DNA from: Rubellimicrobium arenae
GTDB taxonomy: Bacteria; Pseudomonadota; Alphaproteobacteria; Rhodobacterales; Rhodobacteraceae
Direction: 5' to 3'
DNA length: 64,000 bases
NCBI RefSeq assembly: GCF_017916275.1
Contig: NZ_JAFMST010000001.1
Span: 186,001-250,000 of the forward strand
Below, piece after piece: positions 33,809-39,728 of the stretch. The translations under genes and the position numbers were made by a program. The number at the start of each line of letters is the position of its first letter. The first letter of the stretch is position 1. The notes under the pieces are model-generated. The model did not search any database, was not told the DNA's origin, and saw nothing but the letters and a program-made list of their open reading frames with translations.

Positions 33809-34006
33809 TCACTGATCGATGCCCGGCCGGCGAGGTTCGAAGTACGGCAGCCGTAGATGCTCCGGCGTCTGGCTCTTGCGCCCCCCCCGCGCCCAGACTT
33901 CGGCGAGCTTGCTCTCGAGCGGGTAGGGGTTCTCCAGGGCCCGGTGGCCGGCCCGGCCGGCGGCGTATCCCTTGCACCAGGCATCGAGGGCATTGTCCTG
34001 CGGCAT
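33809..34006 (-). CDS. Gene A2: Rmf/CrpP-like small protein
   Basis: 65 aa, paralogue of A1 with the same start and end (MPQDNALDAWCKGYAAGRAG; HLRLPYFEPRRPGIDQ). The second Trp of the WxxGW motif is replaced (WARGGRKS), a possible loss of function. Sequence flanking both copies on the 3' side is also alike (29180-29240 versus 33745-33808), so the duplicated block is larger than the gene. Confidence 0.7.
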   Translation of the reverse strand: MPQDNALDAWCKGYAAGRAGHRALENPYPLESKLAEVWARGGRKSQTPEHLRLPYFEPRRPGIDQ

Positions 34007-34089
34007 CGCGGTCTCGTGTGCTGCGCCGCAGAACCAACCGGCTCGCCTCGTCCGGGTTCCTAAGCGGTCCGTAGACCTGAGACCGATTT

Positions 34090-34272
34090 TCTGTTAGGTT
34101 AGCTCCACGTGGCTGCCGGATCCTGGGTCGTTGCTGCAGCGCTCGGGGGAGCACTAGCGGATACCGAGGGGGCGTCCGTGGCGGCTCACGTGCCCCCGAG
34201 TGGCTAAGCCGGGCACCCAGCCATCTGCCCGGGTCGCAAGCCGTCCGGGGGCGCGGTGGCCGCGACGCCCCC
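34090..34272 (-). repeat. Hairpin repeat, copy R3
   Basis: Same architecture as R2: an inverted GGGGGCG/GTGCCCCC pair from 34168 and a tight hairpin GGGGGCG/CGCCCCC at 34247-34272, 80 bases apart. It is followed after about 245 bases by a tandem copy, R4. Confidence 0.65.
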
Positions 34273-34334
34273 ACCCATGCGCCCGGCCCGAACTCCCTTG
34301 CAAAATGGTCAGCCTGGACTGCGGAGCCTCCGAG

Positions 34335-34517
34335 GTTAGGTCCTCAACCACGTGGCTGCCCATCACAGGCTATCGCCTCGACGGCCTGGCCGGTGTGGTA
34401 CACGGACACCGAGGGGGCGTCCACGGCAGCTCATGTGCCCCCGAGTGGCTGATCCAGGCGTCATGCTGTCTGCCTGGGTGGCAAGCCGTCCGGGGGCGCG
34501 GTGGCCGCGATGCCCCC
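34335..34517 (-). repeat. Hairpin repeat, copy R4 (tandem with R3)
   Basis: Its landmark bases lie 244-245 positions after those of R3, so the block between genes B2 and A2 has been duplicated in tandem. The tight hairpin (34492-34517) has TGCCCCC in place of CGCCCCC, which still pairs through G-T. Confidence 0.65.
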
Positions 34518-34553
34518 ACTTACCCTAACAGCCGGGCGGCCAGGATCGCAGTG

Positions 34554-34868
34554 TCAGCGTTCGTCGCTGCAGGACGCCCCGACAGCCGCGCCATGCAACT
34601 CGATCTCGCTCGTCCTCTTGGCGCCTGCCTGCCGCAGGCACCGCAGGAGCGTCTCGGTCACCGTGGCCACGATCCCCGCCTCGTGCAGATGCGCGCCCAC
34701 CTCCAGATGGAAGTCCAGAAAGCCCGGACGGGCAATGCACAGCCGGGGCTCGGCTGGCCGGGGCCATCCAGAGGGCGCGGCGCCGGCTGAGACTACGACG
34801 TCGGCAAACTCGCGGCCGAGCGTTGCGGCCACTGCCGAGGCGAGGTCGTCAGGGGTCAACGGAGCCAT
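34554..34868 (-). CDS. Gene B2: paralogue of B1
   Basis: 104 aa: MAPLTPDDLASAVAATLGRE, core PRLCIARPGFLDFHLEVGAH, then LHEAGIVATVTETLLRCLRQ. Compared with B1 it is conserved in the central 50 residues and variable in the first linker. The frame is intact. It overlaps nothing and is followed by repeat R4 on its 3' side. Confidence 0.68.
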   Translation of the reverse strand: MAPLTPDDLASAVAATLGREFADVVVSAGAAPSGWPRPAEPRLCIARPGFLDFHLEVGAHLHEAGIVATVTETLLRCLRQAGAKRTSEIELHGAAVGASCSDER

Positions 34869-34955
34869 CTCTTTGGAAGGAGGGCCTGTTTACTCACATC
34901 CTGCTGAAGTGTCACGCCCGTCCGAATTGCCGCTTTGCCGCCCGCTCCACTCGCC

Positions 34956-35168
34956 TCACACCAGCGTCCAGCCCTCGGCCTTAATGTCAACCTCGACCTG
35001 CAGCCCGAAGAGCACCGGCCTCGCCCCGCTCCAGCCACCGAACTCGGAGCGGCTCAGGGTCTCATGCGTGCAGCGATCCAGGATCAGGACAGTGGGAGGG
35101 GCCCCGCGTGCCTCCGCCTCGTTGCGAGCCTGGAGAATGGAGTGAGCAAGGTCGGTGGCAAAGATCAT
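34956..35168 (-). CDS. Gene C2: paralogue of C1
   Basis: 70 aa from ATG 35168 (MIFATDLAHSILQARNEAEA), then VLILDRCTHETLSRSE and VLFGLQVEVDIKAEGW. The frame extends further upstream (to 35327), but that part crosses the conserved terminator hairpin, and the paralogue C1 starts at the matching ATG. Intact; function unknown. Confidence 0.68.
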   Translation of the reverse strand: MIFATDLAHSILQARNEAEARGAPPTVLILDRCTHETLSRSEFGGWSGARPVLFGLQVEVDIKAEGWTLV

Positions 35169-35203
35169 GGCAGCAACCTGGGTCCTAATCACATCACGAA
35201 GGC

Positions 35204-35229
35204 GGCCCGTCGCCGGGCGACGACGGGCC
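35204..35229 (-). terminator. Terminator-like hairpin upstream of gene C2
   Basis: A 9-bp stem (GGCCCGTCG/CGACGGGCC) equivalent to the one at 30435-30461 with one compensatory base-pair change. It directly follows the stop of the CxxC gene (35273) on the - strand. Confidence 0.68.
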
Positions 35230-35272
35230 TTGTCAGTCTGCCCCATCAAGGGAGTCCGACGTGCCGGGGTTG

Positions 35273-35419
35273 TCAGAACGGCGGCACTGTCCGGCTGATC
35301 CACCGCAGCCTGGAACACTGGCTGCACACCTCAGATGACGGACGTTCACGGCTCTTGTGGGGCTCTGCCAAGGCAACCAAAGTCAGAGCGGCGGCAAGTC
35401 TGTGTTGGGCTGTGTCCAT
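35273..35419 (-). CDS. 48-aa CxxC small protein
   Basis: From ATG 35419 with AGGG a few bases upstream. A helical N-terminus (MDTAQHRLAAALTLVALAEP) is followed by VCSQCSRLRWISRTVPPF, where the CxxC and basic stretch resemble half of a zinc ribbon. A conserved hairpin terminator follows. The copy in the first cassette has lost the second Cys and the stop. Confidence 0.42.
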   Translation of the reverse strand: MDTAQHRLAAALTLVALAEPHKSRERPSSEVCSQCSRLRWISRTVPPF

Positions 35420-35979
35420 GCCCTATCCCGTTGCGGAGCTTGTAGCCCCTGAGGCAAAGGAACACTCTCGGGGGCTCTTGGCTCGCCTTAAAATATGATC
35501 CCAGCAGGGCGCCCGAGGCGGATCTGGCTCGCCCCAGGCTCGGAAGGGGTCTCCCTTGACGGCAAACCCCTTCCTCACAGTTGGTTAGGGTAGGTTCTGA
35601 TACGGGGCAATTTGGCCTTTGGAGGTATGGCTCGGCCCGGTTGGCTACTCAGACCTGGGCTCAGCCTCCCAGAGGTTGAACTGGCAACTCCAAAAGGCTC
35701 TGGAAGTGCAGGTCGCTCTCGTGGTCCCTGGAAAGCGGGTAGGCTTAGCGCACGCAGGGCCGGATGCTGCCAGCGGTGGGGTAAAAAGCGGCCCCGCCGA
35801 AGCGGGGCCGAGCACCAGGATCAGAGTGCGATCGCTTCTCCCGGGCGGCCGGCTCCGTGGAGCCGGACTGGGTCGCCGGACCAGCCGGCTTCACGTCGTG
35901 TAGAATCCACCCATCTCCTTTGTCTAGCTACCCTCGGAGTTCCAGTCGCAAGAGCTGCTGGTTGCCATTTCTACTCAGG
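35420..35979. other. Decayed copy of gene D and flanking sequence
   Basis: Positions about 35660-35780, read on the - strand, match gene D (SIRPCVR, stop, AYPLSRDHESDLHFQSLLEL against SILPCLRQAYPLPEHHGGDL), with stops in place of Gln and later. The rest shows no gene I can support. The - strand terminator at 35782-35810 abuts the decayed copy. Confidence 0.5.
35782..35810 (-). terminator. - strand rho-independent terminator
   Basis: An 8-9 bp stem with CGAA loop (GGCCCCGC/GCGGGGCC, 35790-35809); on the - strand it is followed by GCTTTTTACC. Strong. The nearest - strand frame ending to its right is the weak one at 35980. Confidence 0.72.
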
Positions 35980-36369
35980 TCAATAAGCTGTTGCTGCGAA
36001 CATGGTCCGCGACTCAGCCCTGAGAACAGCAAGCGCGGAGTAGAGTGGAGATGAGGCAGGACTTCCTAGAAGTACGGCGTCGTGATGGGTAGACGCGCTC
36101 CTCCGATCAGGCCTCCCACTGTAACCGCCTTCGACGGCCAGGATGGCTGGAAGGCCATCAGCCTCGATCCGACTGGTACGAGCCTGCCTAACAGGAATGG
36201 GCCCTGGACCGCTATTGGGTTCGTCCAACTCCTCGACGATGGGATATTGGAGACTTTGCGGGAGCACGGTTACATCCTCCTGCGTGACGTCGAGGGCGAG
36301 GAGAATACCCTCGGGATCCAGCACCCGACCCAGTTGCACTGAGGTGCGGGATGAAATCCGCATCCGCAC
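35980..36369 (-). CDS. Doubtful hypothetical protein
   Basis: 129 codons (MRMRISSRTSVQLGRVLDPE, EGILLALDVTQEDVTVLPQS). The first 60 residues look protein-like; the rest does not. An opposing + strand frame (36082-36342) looks about as likely. A terminator lies downstream on the - strand. I cannot decide between the strands. Confidence 0.22.
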   Translation of the reverse strand: MRMRISSRTSVQLGRVLDPEGILLALDVTQEDVTVLPQSLQYPIVEELDEPNSGPGPIPVRQARTSRIEADGLPAILAVEGGYSGRPDRRSASTHHDAVLLGSPASSPLYSALAVLRAESRTMFAATAY

Positions 36370-36501
36370 TCACACCAGGAACCCGCAAATACAGTCCGAC
36401 GCTTCTTTCTCCCCCCGCGAGCAGGTCACCTCGGGTCACTGAGGGAATGTGACCGGCAGGGTTATCCGTACCGCCTGGAGTAAGGAAATTGCGTTGTCCC
36501 T
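36370..36501 (-). pseudogene. Decayed hicB copy
   Basis: Read on the - strand from 36501, the codons give RDNAISLLQAVRITLPVTFP then Q, stop, PEVTCSRGEKEAS. They align in one frame with MDYAISLTPDDNDTLLVTCP, QLPEVTSYGETEAD of the intact hicB at 38035-38451. The start ATG is AGG, a Leu codon is TGA, and another stop follows at 36370. The 72-base spacing to the upstream gene is also kept. Confidence 0.78.
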
Positions 36502-36572
36502 GCTGCCCCATCTTCCTGAGCCTTTGTCCAATGTCCGACACGTCCGACGGCAGATGGTTCGAGCGAACAGCG

Positions 36573-36824
36573 TCAGGGCTTGCCCCTGATCTCCCACCCC
36601 TCGACCTGATCGTCCACCACGACCGGGACACCGAACAACGAGTGCGTTGACGGACCAGCCGCCCAGTAGCCATGTTTGTCCTTGCACAGGCGGGCCTGGA
36701 CGGACAGCCCCAGGACTATGCATGTCGGCTGCTTACCTCAATTTCCCATGCGGCTGAGTTCGCGAGCGATTGCTTCGGCTACAGTGCGCCCGTCTGCAGA
36801 CCGCGGAGGAGCGTCATTACTCAG
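36573..36824 (-). pseudogene. Decayed copy of the 84-aa gene
   Basis: An in-frame full-length relative of 38523-38777: ADGRTVAEAIARELS, a TGA stop, then CIVLGLSVQARLCKD and GPSTHSLFGVPVVVDDQVEG, WEIRGKP. The start GTG is CTG. The absence of indels with one nonsense change suggests recent inactivation. It stands immediately before the decayed hicB, as in the intact operon. Confidence 0.78.
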
Positions 36825-36860
36825 CACGGAACAGGCCGTGCTTCTAGGTTGGAGAGGATC

Positions 36861-37850
36861 TCAGTTCTCAGCCGCATTCACGCTCGACTGGTAGTTGTTG
36901 TGCAAGAAATTCCATTCGGTGTACAGCCGATAGCTGTTGTATGGAATGGCGAAGCATATCAGGAACAAGTAGAATGGCAGCATCCTCGCTCTATTGTAGC
37001 CAACTTCTTTGGCGAAGATGAAAAGAGTCAGGATGCTAATTTCCCAGTAAAAGACGATAACCCTCTCGGTCCCGAGGAGAAATGCTGCCGCCGCGATCAC
37101 GAAAGTAAGCCGCAGCCAAGAAATCAGCATCGCCTTGCCCGCAACTAGGGAGATAACAAAGAACGGCACCGAGAGCGCCAAGGTCTTCGCAACTGCTTCG
37201 GGCCTGAGATCTAAGTAGACACTCAGTTTCCTGGCGCCCAGATAGACAATGACTGGAGCGACGAGGAGTAGGCCAAGTGTACCCAAGATGAAGCGCCGAC
37301 GCTCGAGGACCAACAGAGGTGCGAGGATGATCACTTGAAGGTGGGACAGCACTGCCGCGACGTAGCTCAACAGCGGATAGCGCGGCGTTAGAGCAAACGG
37401 CAACAGCAGCAGAATGGCCGCCATGCTTAGCCTTTGCAATTCTCCCATGAGGCGGAAGAGATAGAAATCTGTCGCAATGTAGATCAGGAAGAGCAGGGTA
37501 AGCGGTGTGAGGCGCAACTTGGTGGCAACGAACCGCCAGATAACCCAAGTGAACACTAGGTTCTTGATCAGGATGGCAGTGGGGTAAGCAACGCCGATCT
37601 TGGAAAAAACGTAAAGGTAAAGGAACGATAGAGGTTCGGAGGCGCCTACTACCGCCGAAAAGAATAGGTATGCACCTTTGAAGGTTTCGACCAAGAATAG
37701 ATTATCGTAGAAATAGAAATAGTTGAGGTTGTCTCGGATCAACGACTCGACGACCTGCTGTGAAAGCAGCAGGATCGGAGCAACCGCCAGCGTCGTCAGG
37801 ACGAGCAGTGCTAGGCTGTTCAGCAGCCGGTTCAGGGATCTCGGGCTCAT
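36861..37850 (-). CDS. Polytopic membrane protein, EpsG/polysaccharide-polymerase-like
   Basis: 329 aa with about eight to ten hydrophobic segments. The spacing and motifs such as DFYLFRLMGELQRLSMAAIL and a C-terminal AIPYNSYRLYTEWNF recall EpsG/Wzy-type polymerases, which link sugar repeat units in the inner membrane. Base composition is clearly lower in GC than all neighbours, a sign of transfer. It sits between the decayed and intact copies of the 84-aa/hicB pair. In a prophage such a gene could change the host surface glycan (serotype conversion). Function is inferred from topology. Confidence 0.68.
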   Translation of the reverse strand: MSPRSLNRLLNSLALLVLTTLAVAPILLLSQQVVESLIRDNLNYFYFYDNLFLVETFKGAYLFFSAVVGASEPLSFLYLYVFSKIGVAYPTAILIKNLVFTWVIWRFVATKLRLTPLTLLFLIYIATDFYLFRLMGELQRLSMAAILLLLPFALTPRYPLLSYVAAVLSHLQVIILAPLLVLERRRFILGTLGLLLVAPVIVYLGARKLSVYLDLRPEAVAKTLALSVPFFVISLVAGKAMLISWLRLTFVIAAAAFLLGTERVIVFYWEISILTLFIFAKEVGYNRARMLPFYLFLICFAIPYNSYRLYTEWNFLHNNYQSSVNAAEN

Positions 37851-37965
37851 CAGGCGTGGACTCGTTGTGCGGGTACAGAAACCGGTCCCTAGCCCAGCGG
37901 TGATAAGATGGGCAACAGTAGGGCGCGACTGCGACAGTTTGTGTCGGATGTCGTAGGGGCGATCA

Positions 37966-38013
37966 TCAGGCTTGGGCTCTGCCCCGCACCTCCCACCGCT
38001 CGACCTGGTCGCC
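37966..38013 (-). pseudogene. Fragment: 3' end of a third copy of the 84-aa gene
   Basis: Fifteen codons (GDQVERWEVRGRAQA and stop) match the end of the 84-aa gene (DDQVERWEIRGKS). The 5' part is missing and the intact hicB ends 22 bases to the right. It marks a recombination joint. Confidence 0.65.
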
Positions 38014-38034
38014 TCCTAGCAATCTGCGCCCGCC

Positions 38035-38451
38035 TCACGCCGCCTCGACGTGCACTGACGCCCTCTGGCCCAGCGCGGCAAAGGCCTGCTCGTACTGGTC
38101 CAGGCGCGTGGCGTGCCGGGCGTGGAAAAGGCGATCGACCTGGGGCCGGTGCCAGGACAGCCGGCGGGCGAGCTCGGCCCTGGTGATGCCCTCCGCTTCC
38201 AAGGCCCACATGAGCCGGACCTTGATCTCGATCTGCAGCCCGACCTTCACCTTGGGGCCATCGGTCAGCTCCGGCCGGGGGATCCGCCAGAAGTGGGACA
38301 GCCGGGCGGCGAGAGCCTCCTCGACCGCCAGCCGTCCCATGGTCAGAGCGTCCGCCTCGGTCTCGCCATAGGACGTGACCTCGGGCAGCTGCGGGCAGGT
38401 GACGAGCAGGGTATCGTTGTCGTCGGGTGTCAGGCTGATTGCATAATCCAT
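38035..38451 (-). CDS. hicB: HicB-family antitoxin-like protein with C-terminal HTH
   Basis: 138 aa from ATG 38451. The N-terminal HicB fold reads MDYAISLTPDDNDTLLVTCP, PQLPEVTSYGETEADALTMG, RLAVEEALAARL. The C-terminal half (GITRAELARRLSWHRPQVDR LF) is a phage-type helix-turn-helix that would bind its own promoter. HicB normally neutralises the mRNA interferase HicA, but no HicA frame is visible beside it; the upstream neighbour is an 84-aa protein of different type. It is therefore an orphan HicB or a regulator paired with that gene. Confidence 0.82.
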   Translation of the reverse strand: MDYAISLTPDDNDTLLVTCPQLPEVTSYGETEADALTMGRLAVEEALAARLSHFWRIPRPELTDGPKVKVGLQIEIKVRLMWALEAEGITRAELARRLSWHRPQVDRLFHARHATRLDQYEQAFAALGQRASVHVEAA

Positions 38452-38522
38452 GATGACCCATCCTCCTGGGCCCTTATCTGGCATCCAGCGTTGCAGCCAA
38501 TAGAACTGTTGATCAGGCAGCG

Positions 38523-38777
38523 TCAGGACTTGCCCCTGATCTCCCACCGCTCGACTTGGTCGTCCACCACGACCCGCACGTTGAAGATCGAGTACCGGGA
38601 GGGCCCGCTGTGAGTGAATACTAGGTCGTCCCGGTGCAGCCTCTCGAACACGGCCGGCCCGATCGCGATCGACACCGGCTTCTCGCCCCGACTGCGGAAG
38701 GCTACGAGGTCGCGGGCGATGGCTTTCGCTAGGGTCAGGCCGTCCGTATCAGGGATGGGTGGGTGCTTCCGGCTCAC
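38523..38777 (-). CDS. 84-aa protein, hicB neighbour, with decayed paralogues
   Basis: 84 aa from GTG 38777, whose codon overlaps the stop of the upstream gene (GTGA). Helix TDGLTLAKAIARDLVAFRSR, then VSIAIGPAVFERLHRDDLVF and a beta end RYSIFNVRVVVDDQVERWEI. It is distantly like genes C1 and C2 (same order of helix, strand, and final VxVD...W). No family recognised. It is coupled upstream to the 82-aa gene and stands 71 bases before hicB. A role as toxin is conceivable but not shown. Confidence 0.72.
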   Translation of the reverse strand: MSRKHPPIPDTDGLTLAKAIARDLVAFRSRGEKPVSIAIGPAVFERLHRDDLVFTHSGPSRYSIFNVRVVVDDQVERWEIRGKS

Positions 38778-39022
38778 GGGCTGGCCGGCTGGTTGGCAAT
38801 CCCCTCGGCTCTGACGAACCCGTCCATCTGAGCTCCCATCCGCATCAGGGCGTCGTAATGGACCGGATGCAGGTGGCCGACCGGCAGGTGCCACTGCTCT
38901 GCGCACTGGCCGGCGTAGAGCGCCAGCGCCGGCACGGCCCACTCTCGCGCTTCCCGCAGCCGCGCCTCCAGCTCCTCGATCTTGTCCAGCAGGCTGCTGA
39001 TCATCTCCTCGGGCTCGAGCAT
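38774..39022 (-). CDS. Small coiled-coil hypothetical protein
   Basis: 82 aa: MLEPEEMISSLLDKIEELEA, RLREAREWAVPALALYAGQC, then HLHPVHYDALMRMGAQMDGF. The N-terminal half is a heptad-like helix. It overlaps the next gene by GTGA and follows the XRE-type regulator gene on the same strand, so 39539-38035 looks like one transcription unit. Confidence 0.68.
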   Translation of the reverse strand: MLEPEEMISSLLDKIEELEARLREAREWAVPALALYAGQCAEQWHLPVGHLHPVHYDALMRMGAQMDGFVRAEGIANQPASP

Positions 39023-39095
39023 GGGGCAGGGGTCCTGATTCCGTCCCCGACAGCCTAAGGCCGGCCCCTGAATTAGAACAAGACCAGAACATAGC

Positions 39096-39539
39096 TCAGA
39101 TGATGTCGTCGACAGTGACGCCCAGCGCCTCGGCGATCCGCTTCAAGGTGTCGATCGATCCCCGCTTCCGGCCATGCTCAATATCGTGAAGCTGGGCCCG
39201 GTGCATGCCGGCCTTGGCCGCCAGGTCAGCGCCGGTCAGGCCACGCCAGGTGCGGAGCGCTCGTATCGGATGTTCTCCCTTTAGAATTCGTTTCACCACC
39301 TTGGCCGGGATGCTTTCCCGCCGATCTGCTATGGCAGCGTCATGGGCCTGCAGCGCTTCGAGTTCTTCGGCCACTTCCCGCAGCCGCCGCACCTCGGCGA
39401 TCAGGAGGGCCATCGTGCGGCCAACTGCGTGCTGCCCACCGCTCAGGGTGCAGTCCTGCATCGCAGCGGCCGCCGCCTCTAGGGCGTCCAGGTCAAGGGG
39501 CTCGTGCGCCCATGGATAGAAGTCTGCAGTGTCCGGCAT
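39096..39539 (-). CDS. XRE-type helix-turn-helix regulator / antitoxin-like
   Basis: 147 aa. The N-terminal part is helical ([20 protein letters not shown]). The C-terminal part holds PAKVVKRILKGEHPIRALRT, WRGLTGADLAAKAGMHRAQL, HDIEHGRKRGSIDTLKRIAE, ALGVTVDDII, a complete XRE HTH preceded by the linker common in antitoxin-type regulators. It is the first gene of the - strand operon with the 82-aa, 84-aa and hicB genes and probably controls it. Confidence 0.82.
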   Translation of the reverse strand: MPDTADFYPWAHEPLDLDALEAAAAAMQDCTLSGGQHAVGRTMALLIAEVRRLREVAEELEALQAHDAAIADRRESIPAKVVKRILKGEHPIRALRTWRGLTGADLAAKAGMHRAQLHDIEHGRKRGSIDTLKRIAEALGVTVDDII

Positions 39540-39728
39540 TGCCTTTCCTCTCGGTCCGGCAATCGTTGCGGCTTTTACAGGACACAGTGCAAGTCATTGA
39601 TCTTCCTTCGCACACCGCTTGCCGCTTTTACACCATAAGCCACTGATGAATTGGAGGAAATGAGGTCCCTCCGGGATCGCCATCCGGCCCGTTCGCTTCG
39701 CTTGACAGGCGAGGGTGGGTTCCCCTGA

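Noticed and set aside
29200-35400. Integron-like cassette array with attC sites
   Set aside because: The repeated intergenic elements lack the GTTRRRY-type core ends and no integron integrase is present.
36082-36342. 86-aa + strand reading frame
   Set aside because: No ribosome site and an equally weak opposing frame; kept only as an uncertainty in the - strand entry.
26000-39600. CRISPR array
   Set aside because: Repeats are few, long, unevenly spaced and diverged; no short regular repeat-spacer pattern and no cas genes.
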